The notes under the pieces: generated by a model
The model's input: the letters and a program-made list of their open reading frames with translations, nothing else
What the model was told of the DNA's origin: nothing
Databases searched by the model: none
Made by a program: the position numbers and the translations under genes
Part shown: piece after piece, positions 47,715 to 55,812 of the stretch
How the letters are laid out: each line of letters starts with the position of its first letter
Position numbering within the stretch: the first letter of the stretch is position 1
Assembly (NCBI GenBank): GCA_951812895.1
Contig: OX638333.1
Coordinates: forward strand, 1,106,366 to 1,170,365
From: an uncultured Roseovarius sp.
Lineage (GTDB): Bacteria; Pseudomonadota; Alphaproteobacteria; Rhodobacterales; Rhodobacteraceae
Direction of reading: 5' to 3'
DNA length: 64,000 bases

Positions 47715-49265
47715 TCAATGTTCCTGATTTAGAGCATCCGCTGCAGGAATTTCCCGCTCGCGTCTGGCAATGTAGTCGAGCAATGCTTCATTCACGCCAG
47801 CATCCAGCTTGGGCTCTTCATAGGCCGCCAACAGATCGCGGGTGTATTTCAAAGCGCGTTCATTGGCCTCTACCGCGCCTTCTGCGGCCCATTGTTCGAT
47901 AGAGTTGTTGTCAAACAGCTCCGGCATGAAAAACGCCCGTTGGAAGTTTTCCAACGTATGAGGGTGGCCCAGGTAATGCCCTCCGGGACCAATGTCCGAG
48001 ACGGCTGCGATGGCTTCGTCAAAGTCGTCCCAGCGGACGCCCTCTGCCATACGGTAGGCCATCGCACATTGCTCTGCGTCGACAACGAACTTTGCCATGC
48101 TGCAATGCATCCCAGCCTCGTTCCAGCCAGCCGAATGCCACATGTAATTCGTCCCCGCCATCTGTAGGGCCATAAGAGTGGTTGCGCTTTCATACCCGGC
48201 CTGAGCATCAAAGGTTTTGGCACCGCCCAGTGTGTTGGAAGACCGCCACGGCACCTCATAAAACCGCGCCATCTGGCCAATCATCAGGTTCATCAGGCTG
48301 ATCTCGGGCGTGCCAGCCATTGGTGCGCCGGATTTCATGCTGACCGTCGACAGGTAATGCCCGTAAATCGCAGGTGCGCCTTTGCGGATAACTTGAGTAT
48401 AGGCCAAGGCGCTAAGCGCCTCTGCGTTCAATTGTGCAACCGTGGGTGCGACCGAGGCTGGCGTGTTGGCACCGCCAAGCACAAAAGGAGAGCACAAAAC
48501 CGGTTGATTGCGCTTGCTGAACGCCCGCATCGCGCCCAGCATCGTTTCGTACCATACAAGTGGGCTGTTACCGTTGCAGTTGCCGGTGCAGACAGGATGC
48601 GTTTCCAGGTATTCCTCGCCGAACAGGATGGCACACATTTCCATCACATCCTCGGCGTTCTTGGGGCTGGTGGTCATGCCCATGAAGGTTTTGTCGGAAT
48701 GCTTCATCGACGAATAGGTGATCCGCAAATGCCGTTGGCTGATCGGGTGGTCGTAGGGTTCCACGATGTGATGCGCCGAAGAATGCATTGCAGGCAGCAT
48801 ATGCGCCAGCTTGTGGAAATTGCTTAGGTCTTCCATCATCGGGTTGCGCCGCACATCATCGAGATCGCGCAGATAGGGCGCGCCGGTCATGGGAACAAAA
48901 ATCCCGTGATCGCGACCGAATGGCAGGTTATTGGCGGGGTTTCGCGCGTGGTAGGTAAAAGTCTCAGGGATGGTTGCGATCAGCTCGCGCACCAGATCGC
49001 GATCCAGAAAAACCGTCTCGTCCACCACTTTTGCACCCGCTCTGCGCCAGTCTTCAAGCGCGATGTCATCGCGGAAATGAACACCGACATTCTCCAGGAT
49101 GTGCATGCTTGCCGCATCGATGCGCGCGATCTGTTCGTCGTCCATCGGCTCAGTCAACGGAAGGTTCCGTTTTAGCGCGGGCAACATAGTGAAATCGCGT
49201 GCCTGCCGCGCCGATTTTCGCGCGCCGCGGCCCCGGCGGGTGGTTCCGACTGCTTCAACGGTCAT
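47715..49265 (-). CDS. MttB-family corrinoid methyltransferase homologue, non-pyrrolysine
   Basis: A 516-residue member of the trimethylamine methyltransferase superfamily (MttB/MtgB/MtpB). Typical passages are [48 protein letters not shown] and [22 protein letters not shown]. The frame is unbroken, with no internal amber codon, so it is the non-pyrrolysine kind that demethylates quaternary amines such as glycine betaine or proline betaine. Its usual partner, a small corrinoid protein, and a corrinoid:THF methyltransferase are not in this window. Overlaps the ProC-like gene by 4 bases. Confidence 0.85.
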   Translation of the reverse strand: MTVEAVGTTRRGRGARKSARQARDFTMLPALKRNLPLTEPMDDEQIARIDAASMHILENVGVHFRDDIALEDWRRAGAKVVDETVFLDRDLVRELIATIPETFTYHARNPANNLPFGRDHGIFVPMTGAPYLRDLDDVRRNPMMEDLSNFHKLAHMLPAMHSSAHHIVEPYDHPISQRHLRITYSSMKHSDKTFMGMTTSPKNAEDVMEMCAILFGEEYLETHPVCTGNCNGNSPLVWYETMLGAMRAFSKRNQPVLCSPFVLGGANTPASVAPTVAQLNAEALSALAYTQVIRKGAPAIYGHYLSTVSMKSGAPMAGTPEISLMNLMIGQMARFYEVPWRSSNTLGGAKTFDAQAGYESATTLMALQMAGTNYMWHSAGWNEAGMHCSMAKFVVDAEQCAMAYRMAEGVRWDDFDEAIAAVSDIGPGGHYLGHPHTLENFQRAFFMPELFDNNSIEQWAAEGAVEANERALKYTRDLLAAYEEPKLDAGVNEALLDYIARREREIPAADALNQEH

Positions 49266-50023
49266 TGGCTGTTCTCCAATTTCGCCTCGATCCTGTCGAG
49301 GGCGGCTCTGAGGTGGGTGTGTATACCAGCGGATCGCAGGTCTGTTTTCATCTGAAGGCTCAATGAACCGGGTGTCGCCAAGGCGTTCAACTCTCGATCA
49401 ATCTGGCCTGCATTGTTTTTAGGCATCGCATTCAGGAAGCCTGACAAAAGCTGTGTTGTGTAGAATTCCGCAGTCAGCGCGTCACCGGTTTTTCTGGCCA
49501 ACCAACCAGCGCTGGTGCTCATCATATCCAACATCCCGGAAATGAACGTCGCGATTGCAGAGTGATAATTGAATGCCGCTTCATCAGGTAGAGTGATCAC
49601 CGGATTTTCCGGCTCAAATAGTGCGTCCAGCAAATCACCATCTGGGTATGCAGGAAGCGGGCAGCCTCCGACTTCCAGAAATCCCACAGGCATTGTCCGG
49701 ATGATATCAATCGCAGGCGCACAAAGCGATTTCAGTTGCGCCAGCGAAACGCTCGCCATTGCGGAGATCACCTGTTGCCCGGCACGAAAAACCAAAGGCT
49801 CCAGCACCTTTTCTGCGACGCCGGGTCGGACACACAGAAAAACGATATCGCTTTCATCTAAAACCTGTTGGTTCGGGGCGACCCTTATGCCTACGCCTTT
49901 GGCCAAAGCGGCAGCCGTTTCTGCATTTCGTTCTGAGACAGTGACATCATGCCCCTTTGCGGCCAGAAAGCGCACCATGGGAGCAGCTATATGTCCTGTT
50001 CCGATGAAGCCAATACGGCTCAT
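49262..50023 (-). CDS. Pyrroline-5-carboxylate-reductase-like NAD(P)-binding protein
   Basis: A 253-residue protein of the ProC fold. The N-terminal Rossmann loop is IGFIGTGHIAAPMV (GTGHIA about 8-13), then FLCVRPGVAEKVLEPL and a helical dimerisation half. It is a little shorter than housekeeping ProC (about 270) and diverged in the C-terminal proline-binding helix, so a special pyrroline or imino-acid reductase/dehydrogenase is more likely than proline biosynthesis. Located between the aldehyde dehydrogenase and MttB-family gene, overlapping each by 4 bases; fits reduction or oxidation of a ring imine in this route. Confidence 0.8.
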   Translation of the reverse strand: MSRIGFIGTGHIAAPMVRFLAAKGHDVTVSERNAETAAALAKGVGIRVAPNQQVLDESDIVFLCVRPGVAEKVLEPLVFRAGQQVISAMASVSLAQLKSLCAPAIDIIRTMPVGFLEVGGCPLPAYPDGDLLDALFEPENPVITLPDEAAFNYHSAIATFISGMLDMMSTSAGWLARKTGDALTAEFYTTQLLSGFLNAMPKNNAGQIDRELNALATPGSLSLQMKTDLRSAGIHTHLRAALDRIEAKLENSQ

Positions 50024-51510
50024 CCCACATTGTCCCCTTCTTTCGGGTCAGTCAGGTCGATCCAGATGGTTTTCATTTCGGTGAACTGATCATGGGCGTG
50101 AACAGAATTATCGCGCCCGCCAAACCCGGATTGTTTGTAACCGCCAAAGGGTGTGCTGATGTCCCCCTCGCCATAACAATTCACCGTAACCGTACCGGCG
50201 CGAATATCCCGGGCTGTGCGGATCGCGTGGCGAATGTTGCTGGTAAAGACCGATGCGGCTAGGCCATAGTCTGTGTCATTGGCAAGCTCGATCGCCTCAT
50301 CCGCACTTCCCACTTCGATGACCGACAAGACCGGCCCGAAAATCTCGTCCCGGGCGCGGGGATCATCTCTTTTCACCTCATAAACCGTGGGAGGCACAAA
50401 ATTGCCATCCGCCGTGCCACCGACAACTGCCTTACCTGTAAAATAGCTGCTGACTTTCTGGCAATGCTGCACATCAATCAGAGCGCCCAAATGGTTCGCC
50501 GGATCTAGCGGATCGCCGGTTTTCCAGTCACGGATGCGTGCAAGGATACGCTCCATCAGCGGCTCTTTTACCGCCTTATGTACAATCAAACGCGATGCGG
50601 CCGAACAGTTTTCACCCATGTTCCAGAAGGCTGCATTCACAACATGTTCTGCTACATTGTCCAGATTTTCGGCATCTTCCAAAACAAGGGCCGGGTTTTT
50701 ACCACCGCATTCCAAAGTGACCTTTTTCATATTACTGTCAGCGGCATAACGCAGAAACCGTTTGCCGGTTTCGGTCGAGCCGGTGAAGCTGACCATATCG
50801 ACGCCCATGTGCAGACCTAACGGCTCACCAACAGATGGACCATCCCCCGGCAGCACCTGCAGGACGCCGCGCGGGACCCCAGCCATATGTGCTACCTCTG
50901 CCAACCGCAGCGCGGTCATCGACGTCTGTTCAGCCGGTTTCACGATCACTGAATTGCCTGCCGCCAGTGCAGGCCCGATTTTCCACGCCATCATCAAAAG
51001 CGGAAAATTCCAAGGCAACACCGCCGCAACCACACCGACGGGTTCACGCACGATCATTGAAATAGCATCATCACCTGAGGGCGCGGTTTGATCATAGATC
51101 TTATCAATCAGCTCGCCATGCCATTTGATTGTGTGAATTGTCTCGGGAATATCAATAAGTTCGCAATCACGGATCGGCTTCCCGCTATCCAGGCTTTCCA
51201 TCACCGCGAACTCTCGCTTTCTGCGGGTGATCAGCTTGCACAGGCGGATCAGTACATCCTTGCGCTCTGATGGATGCAGGCGTGACCACTCTCCACGATC
51301 AAAGGCTTCGCGGGCTTTCCGGACAGCAAAATCCACGTCTTCGCCATTGGCCGTACTGATCTTTGCAATGACATCACCGGTCGCCGGGTTGATTGTCTCC
51401 ATCATCGGGCCGGAACCCTTGCGGAATTTTCCGTCCACAAACGGCGCGGCGGGAAAGTCCAGTTCAGCTGCGATAGCAGAGTATTCGCCGCGTGTCAGAA
51501 GGTCTGTCAT
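50020..51510 (-). CDS. Aldehyde dehydrogenase
   Basis: A 496-residue NAD(P)-dependent ALDH. Nucleotide region VLPWNFPLLM...VKPAEQT, GSTETGKRF, active-site Glu in VTLECGGKNP, nucleophile Cys in MGENCSAASR and the C-terminal EIFGPVLSV / PFGGYKQSGFGG are intact. It looks like the PuuC/betaine-aldehyde group, not the longer 2,5-dioxovalerate type, although a ketoglutarate-semialdehyde role would fit beside the DapA-family gene. Start ATG overlaps the latter by 4 bases. Confidence 0.9.
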   Translation of the reverse strand: MTDLLTRGEYSAIAAELDFPAAPFVDGKFRKGSGPMMETINPATGDVIAKISTANGEDVDFAVRKAREAFDRGEWSRLHPSERKDVLIRLCKLITRRKREFAVMESLDSGKPIRDCELIDIPETIHTIKWHGELIDKIYDQTAPSGDDAISMIVREPVGVVAAVLPWNFPLLMMAWKIGPALAAGNSVIVKPAEQTSMTALRLAEVAHMAGVPRGVLQVLPGDGPSVGEPLGLHMGVDMVSFTGSTETGKRFLRYAADSNMKKVTLECGGKNPALVLEDAENLDNVAEHVVNAAFWNMGENCSAASRLIVHKAVKEPLMERILARIRDWKTGDPLDPANHLGALIDVQHCQKVSSYFTGKAVVGGTADGNFVPPTVYEVKRDDPRARDEIFGPVLSVIEVGSADEAIELANDTDYGLAASVFTSNIRHAIRTARDIRAGTVTVNCYGEGDISTPFGGYKQSGFGGRDNSVHAHDQFTEMKTIWIDLTDPKEGDNVG

Positions 51511-52415
51511 TTTGCCTCTCCGGTGATCTGTGCGATGGACGTGTCCAGTGTACGGATCACTTCTTCGAGCGCCCGTTTGTCATCTTTGTTAAGCGGTTGC
51601 AGGGGTTTGCGTGGCGGGCCGCCGGGGATGCCACGCATGGTCAGGCCATGTTTGATGCACTGAATGAACTTGCCACCCTGCTCCAGCACCCGCATCAGCG
51701 GCATAAGAGCCGACATAATGGCCCGCCCTTTGGTGAAATCACCTTCCAGCACACAGGCCCGATACAAAGCGATGTGCGCCTCAGGTGCAAAGTTCGATCC
51801 GGCACACACCCAGCCCCGGGCACCCCAGGCGAAGAATTCAAGCGCCTGGTCATCCATGCCGCATAAAAGGCCAAGATGCGGATAGTCCCGCCCGATCATG
51901 TGCAACCGGTTGATGTCGCCACTGCTTTCCTTGATCCCGCAAAAATTGGACGAGCGGCCAAGCCGATCCAGCGTTTCTTCGTCCATATTCACGCCCATCC
52001 GACCGGGGTAATTGTAGAGCATCACCGGCATATCGACCGCACGGTCAATGGCCAAAGCATGCAGTGCAATTTCGCGCCCCGTAGGCACGGAATAAGGCGG
52101 CGTTGCCACGAGGATCGCATCGGCCCCAACGTCTTTGGCGGCCTTTGCATAGGCGATGCTTTCTTCGGTCCGCAAGGCGCCTGTCCCCACGACCATTGGC
52201 ACCCTGCCTCCGATCAGGCTTTTGATATTGCTTGCTAATTCCACCCGCTCTTCAAAACTTTGCGCGTAATACTCGCCAGTTGTCCCGGCAGAGATGATCC
52301 CGTGCACACCGGCACCGATCAACAGCTCCACCGTCTCGGCCAGGGCCGCTTCGTTCACCGTGAAATCGTCATGATAGGGGGTGACGATCGGGGTCCATAT
52401 CCCTTCAAATCGCAT
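51507..52415 (-). CDS. DapA/N-acetylneuraminate lyase-family aldolase/deaminase
   Basis: A 302-residue TIM-barrel class I aldolase of the dihydrodipicolinate synthase family. The Schiff-base Lys162 is in GIKESSGD, Tyr134 in MLYNYPGR and the GTTGE phosphate-like loop at 44-48. Lysine synthesis is unlikely because the gene is inside a catabolic operon. In hydroxyproline degradation a DapA-family enzyme (HypD) deaminates pyrroline-4-hydroxy-2-carboxylate, followed by an aldehyde dehydrogenase, exactly the pair found here. That function is inferred. Its start lies 11 bases inside the GntR gene. Confidence 0.87.
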   Translation of the reverse strand: MRFEGIWTPIVTPYHDDFTVNEAALAETVELLIGAGVHGIISAGTTGEYYAQSFEERVELASNIKSLIGGRVPMVVGTGALRTEESIAYAKAAKDVGADAILVATPPYSVPTGREIALHALAIDRAVDMPVMLYNYPGRMGVNMDEETLDRLGRSSNFCGIKESSGDINRLHMIGRDYPHLGLLCGMDDQALEFFAWGARGWVCAGSNFAPEAHIALYRACVLEGDFTKGRAIMSALMPLMRVLEQGGKFIQCIKHGLTMRGIPGGPPRKPLQPLNKDDKRALEEVIRTLDTSIAQITGEAK

Positions 52416-53109
52416 GTTTACGGTCCTTTATAGCGGTCATATCCAATGGCAGTGGGTCCGGCGTTACGAACTGTTCGAGCCGGTCCAGTGACAGGTTCCA
52501 GTGATCAAGCGTCAGCTCTACCGCGAGCTCAGGCTCCTGATTTTCGATGGCAGTAATCATGGCGTCGTGTTGTTCAACAGCCTTGTACACCCGGGTCTCT
52601 TCACCCTTGGATGCAGGGCGATAGAAAGTCTGGCTGAGACGGGTGTGGTCGATCAGCATCCGGTTGAGGCTGGTAAGGAGGTAAGGGTTGTGGGCCATGA
52701 GGCCGATTTTCCAATGAAATCTGTGGTTTAGAAGAGCCGAACGGCCCGCATCACCATCTTCTGTTGCCGTGCGGAATTCTTCCTGAATGGCCTTCAAAGG
52801 TGGGATTTGCTCGACGCGGCGGTGCTCTGCGGCAAGGCGGGCGATATTGGCGTAGATCATAGGCGCGGTCTGAAAGAACATCCGCATGACAGACAGGTCC
52901 ATAGACGCCACCTTGGCCCCGCGATTCTGTTCAAGGCGGAGATATCCATCGCCGCTAAGCCGTTGAAATATCTCACGCATTGGCGTTCTTGAAATGCCAT
53001 ACTGGGCGCAGAGTGCGGCCTCATCAAGATCACTGCCCGGCGCAATCTCTAACGTGAGAATGCGCATGCGCAGATCTTCCATGCATTGCGTTTTACGGTC
53101 AGGCGGCAC
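52405..53109 (-). CDS. GntR/FadR-family (FCD) regulator of the betaine-type operon
   Basis: A 234-residue regulator with an N-terminal winged HTH (MRILTLEIAPGSDLDEAALCAQYGISRTPMREIFQRL) and a C-terminal all-helical FCD ligand domain (HRFHWKIGLMAHNPYLL with likely metal-binding His). A GTG at 53109 is chosen because AAGGGA lies seven bases upstream; a TTG at 53133 sits inside the operator. First gene of the eleven-gene operon, overlapping the DapA-family gene. Probably an autorepressor induced by a pathway intermediate. Confidence 0.86.
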   Translation of the reverse strand: MPPDRKTQCMEDLRMRILTLEIAPGSDLDEAALCAQYGISRTPMREIFQRLSGDGYLRLEQNRGAKVASMDLSVMRMFFQTAPMIYANIARLAAEHRRVEQIPPLKAIQEEFRTATEDGDAGRSALLNHRFHWKIGLMAHNPYLLTSLNRMLIDHTRLSQTFYRPASKGEETRVYKAVEQHDAMITAIENQEPELAVELTLDHWNLSLDRLEQFVTPDPLPLDMTAIKDRKHAI

Positions 53110-53126
53110 AAGCGAATCCCTTTCTT

Positions 53127-53146
53127 TATACAATTTGTATACAAAT
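53127..53146. promoter_or_regulatory. Overlapping palindromes, GntR operator candidate
   Basis: TATACAA-T-TTGTATA (53127-53141) overlaps ATTTGTATACAAAT (53133-53146), each perfect. The core TTGTATACAA fits FCD-GntR operators. It lies just upstream of the regulator's ribosome-binding site. Confidence 0.65.
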
Positions 53147-53655
53147 CGTATTCACGCGTCTACACTTTTTGAATCCAGCAAATCCGACCATCTGAACGAA
53201 AGTGTTAACGAGCCAAATTGGGCAAATTAAGGGGGGTGACATCCGTACACCCCCCGTGCACCCCCTGTAAACCGGCAGTGCATCACTCCCAGGCCCGGCA
53301 ACAAGGTTAATTTCGCAATAACGTCAGGTTAGCATCTGTTGAGCAGCGCAGGATATCTCCTGATGGAGGGTATAACCTCGTCAGGTGATGGACCGCTTTT
53401 TCAGTTTTGATTGTTAGCTGGTCACCACACAATGAAGTTAGACTCCAGACCAACAATTCAGCACAGTCCGCTGAGCGGACTTTCCGAACTCTCGTCCACA
53501 ACGCTATTGCCGTCGCAGAAAACGCTTGCATTTGCGGCGACATCTTTTTGGTGGTGCATCGAATTTCACTGAACCAGCCATTCAAACGCACTGATCTCAT
53601 CGGGCTTCAAACAGCCCTTTCACCGTAGTCGATTTCAATAATTGAGGCATCGACT
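53147..53655. other. Region without a supported gene
   Basis: About 500 bases between the GntR promoter and the integrase remnant. It is more AT-rich and irregular in codon use; a 97-codon minus-strand open frame at 53307-53600 has no recognisable features. The strong hairpin at 53231-53255 is the only clear structure. Confidence 0.5.
53231..53255. repeat. G-rich/C-rich perfect hairpin
   Basis: GGGGGGTG and CACCCCCC, eight perfect pairs with a 9-base loop, followed by a second C-run GTGCACCCCC. Lies upstream of the GntR-operon promoter, so could insulate it or end readthrough. Confidence 0.6.
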
Positions 53656-54161
53656 TTACGACTCTCGCCGCAAGCGCCCCACCATCCGGATTTGTGCATA
53701 TCCGCGCGACTCAAGATCAACCGGCGTTATCCAATAGCTTACCAATCGACCAAAACGGCGGGATGTAATGTGCGGGCGATCATGAAACCGGCTTGGAAAC
53801 ATGAAGCTGCAATCGATAAATTCGGAGACGCCACCCAATCAGTTAAGGAATCTCGCGTGTTGCCAGTAAGTTCAAACTGCACAGATCGCTTTGTTTGGCT
53901 CAGGAATACCGATACCCGTTCGCGAAAATACTCGACTTTAACCAGGTCGGTCACTTTGAGTTTGACCAGTTCACAGCCAATCAGTTTGCTGTCAATTGGG
54001 ACGTTGAAGAACGCGGCATCGCGCAAGTTGCCAGCGAGCTCGAGCCGCGCACTGATTGCCCAATCCTGTTTTGGAATGAGCAATCGTTTTCGTCCGGTGA
54101 ATCGGCCGATATTCCAGACTTTGCGTTTCGGGGTGACGGCAGGGAGCTGAACACTGGGCAT
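53656..54161 (-). pseudogene. Decayed tyrosine recombinase/integrase
   Basis: Two minus-strand frames together spell an alphaproteobacterial site-specific integrase. The first (from 54161) gives PAVTPKRKVWNIGRFTGRKRLLIPKQ...FNVPIDSKLIGCELVKLKV...RSVQFELTGNTRDSLTDWVA; then the frame shifts and MFPSRFHDRPHITSRRFGRLVSYWI...LESRGYA continues it, matching the usual order in this family. The stretch that should follow (THSMRRTK with the catalytic Arg, then the His and Tyr boxes) is lost. At least one frameshift plus loss of the C-terminus mean it is inactive. Similarity is from memory of the family. Confidence 0.6.
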
Positions 54162-54254
54162 AATTTGTCCTCCATCCGTCCCTTCAAACGCTTAGCTGAG
54201 GCGATCTTGATAACAACCTTGAAAGCCACACGATCACCGTCGGAATGAAACGGA

Positions 54255-54271
54255 GTTGCGTCTAACGCAAC
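54255..54271. repeat. Perfect palindrome GTTGCGT-cta-ACGCAAC
   Basis: A 7-3-7 perfect dyad between the integrase remnant and the rpoE promoter, about 30 bases before the -35 element. Could end transcription from the left or bind a regulator. Confidence 0.5.
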
Positions 54272-54301
54272 CCGTTCGACGGAAGGCTTCTAGCAAATTA
54301 G

Positions 54302-54328
54302 TGATCCAAGTTGCCCATCACTTCGTAT
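54302..54328 (+). promoter_or_regulatory. RpoE (ECF sigma) promoter of rpoE-chrR
   Basis: TGATCC (54302-54307), a 17-base spacer and GTAT (54325-54328). The -35 equals the known TGATCC of Rhodobacter RpoE promoters. The same spacing occurs at two other places in this cluster, so autoregulation is likely. The transcript would begin about 75 bases before the GTG start. Confidence 0.75.
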
Positions 54329-54410
54329 CTGAGTTATGTTCACACTGACCTTAGATAATCCGCATCAATTACCGTGCGTTTCGCCGGTAGCCCGTGGCGA
54401 AGGTAACAGT

Positions 54411-54971
54411 GTGCCGAAAAGTAAAACTGACTTCTCACAACAAACTGTCTGGATGGTCGCGATCAGGGATACGCGTGACCGAAGCGCATTTTCCGAACTG
54501 TTCGATTTCTTCGCTCCACGCCTCAAAGGTTTTATCATGCGATCAGGGACCTCGGGGCATCAAGCCGAGGAAATCGTGCAGGACGTGATGCTGACGGTTT
54601 GGCGCAAGGCCGCGATGTTTGACCCGCATCGCGCACAGGTTTCGGCCTGGATCTATCAGATTGCCCGCAACCGCCAGATTGATGTTGCACGCAAGGATAA
54701 CCGACCGATGCCGGAAGAACTCAGACAGGAGTCTGGAAGCGAACCCGATGTCAGCCAAATTCTGAGCCTTGAGCAAGAAGCAAAACGGTTGAAGAAAGCG
54801 CTTGTGGAACTCAAACCTGAGCAACGCGATGTATTGGAAAAAGCCTATTTGGGCGAGTTGACCCATCAAGAGATCAGCATCCAAACCGGCCTTCCGCTTG
54901 GAACCATAAAATCTCGCATCCGGTTGGGGCTGGAGCGCCTGAGACACGAGCTAAAGGACCTCAATCCATGA
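54411..54971 (+). CDS. rpoE: ECF sigma factor RpoE (singlet-oxygen response)
   Basis: A 186-residue ECF sigma factor. Region 2 is FSELFDFFAPRLKGFIMRSG...EIVQDVMLTVWRKAAMFDPHRAQVSAWIYQIARNRQIDVARK; region 4 is LKPEQRDVLEKAYLGELTHQEISIQTGLPLGTIKSRIRLGLERLRHEL. This matches the Rhodobacter RpoE of the ChrR type. The GTG at 54411 has AAGG upstream and lies downstream of the promoter; an ATG at 54336 would fall at the transcription start. Overlaps chrR by 4 bases, the usual sigma/anti-sigma coupling. Confidence 0.93.
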   Translation: MPKSKTDFSQQTVWMVAIRDTRDRSAFSELFDFFAPRLKGFIMRSGTSGHQAEEIVQDVMLTVWRKAAMFDPHRAQVSAWIYQIARNRQIDVARKDNRPMPEELRQESGSEPDVSQILSLEQEAKRLKKALVELKPEQRDVLEKAYLGELTHQEISIQTGLPLGTIKSRIRLGLERLRHELKDLNP

Positions 54972-55603
54972 GCGCCATCACCCATCATATCCCCGATGCC
55001 ATGCTGGCGGCATATACTTCGGGCCGTCTTCCGCATCCGTTTTCTGTCGTGGTCGCCAGTCATGTTTCACTATGTTCGCAATGTCGGGCGGCGCTTGAGG
55101 CCCATCAGGCTGTTGGTGGTGTTGTGCTGGAAGAAACCCATGGTGCCTCGGTTTCCTCGTCTCTGAAAGACGCTCTTCTTGCAAAGCTTGATGACCCATT
55201 CTCGCCCGAACCGGTTTTTGACCGCTCGGGCATATTTCCGGGCCCTGTTATGGAAGCCCTGAAGGGGCGTGCTCCACGTTGGAAAAAGGTGGGGATGGGC
55301 GTGCGTCAGGACATCTTGTCGGAAAATGCAGACGGGTCAGTGCGGCTACTTAACATCCCACCTGGGCAGGCAGTGCCTGATCACGGCCATTATGGACTGG
55401 AATTGACGTTGGTTCTGCAGGGCAGCTTCAGCGACAAGACCGGTCACTTTGGTGTGGGCGATCTGGAAGTTGCCGATGAAGATATCGAACACACTCCAAT
55501 CGCAGATCCGGGTGATCCTTGTATTTGCCTTGCGGCAACGGATGCGCGGCTGCGCTTCAATTCATTTGTACCGCGCTTGTTGCAGCCGTTTTTCCGCATC
55601 TGA
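54968..55603 (+). CDS. chrR: Anti-sigma factor ChrR
   Basis: A 211-residue zinc anti-sigma protein. The N-terminal anti-sigma domain has the zinc ligands His7, His32, Cys36 and Cys39 (HHIPD; SHVSLCSQC). A C-terminal cupin domain carries HGHYGLELTLVLQGSF and GDLEVADEDIEHTP, the second metal site needed in Rhodobacter to release RpoE on singlet oxygen. It holds RpoE inactive until the signal arrives. Directly follows rpoE. Confidence 0.93.
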   Translation: MSAITHHIPDAMLAAYTSGRLPHPFSVVVASHVSLCSQCRAALEAHQAVGGVVLEETHGASVSSSLKDALLAKLDDPFSPEPVFDRSGIFPGPVMEALKGRAPRWKKVGMGVRQDILSENADGSVRLLNIPPGQAVPDHGHYGLELTLVLQGSFSDKTGHFGVGDLEVADEDIEHTPIADPGDPCICLAATDARLRFNSFVPRLLQPFFRI

Positions 55604-55688
55604 CAAACGCTTATTCTTGATGCCATAAGGCGCACTCCTATCTTCAACCCAATATGCCCTATGCTTGTTCCAAGGAACATGTGTCGGA

Positions 55689-55723
55689 CTTTTGCAATTG
55701 ATTTCGCTCAAAGATTGCAAAAG
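55689..55723. terminator. Hairpin after chrR
   Basis: CTTTTGCAAT and ATTGCAAAAG, ten perfect pairs with a 15-base loop, 85 bases downstream of chrR and between convergent units. AT-rich stem; could end either transcript. Confidence 0.45.
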
Positions 55724-55742
55724 CAAAAGATCCGGAAATGCA

Positions 55743-55759
55743 ATACGATGTCATCGTAT
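55743..55759. repeat. Perfect palindrome ATACGATG-T-CATCGTAT
   Basis: An 8-1-8 perfect inverted repeat between chrR and the convergent SDR gene. No gene starts nearby, so an operator role is not obvious; RNA hairpin more likely. Confidence 0.5.
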
Positions 55760-55812
55760 CTGACCGCATGCAGTCGGGATTCTATGACCCGTTCATCTGA
55801 AATCGGCCGCTT

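Noticed and set aside
47715-49265. Pyrrolysine-containing MttB
   Set aside because: The reading frame is full length without any in-frame TAG, so it is the non-pyrrolysine kind.
51507-52415. Lysine-biosynthesis DapA
   Set aside because: Located inside a regulated catabolic operon and followed by an aldehyde dehydrogenase; the family covers many lyases.
53307-53600. 97-codon minus-strand open frame
   Set aside because: No ribosome site, odd composition, no recognisable family; described only as part of the gene-free region.
53692-54150. 152-codon plus-strand open frame
   Set aside because: Antisense to the integrase remnant, whose minus-strand translation matches a known family; the plus frame matches nothing.
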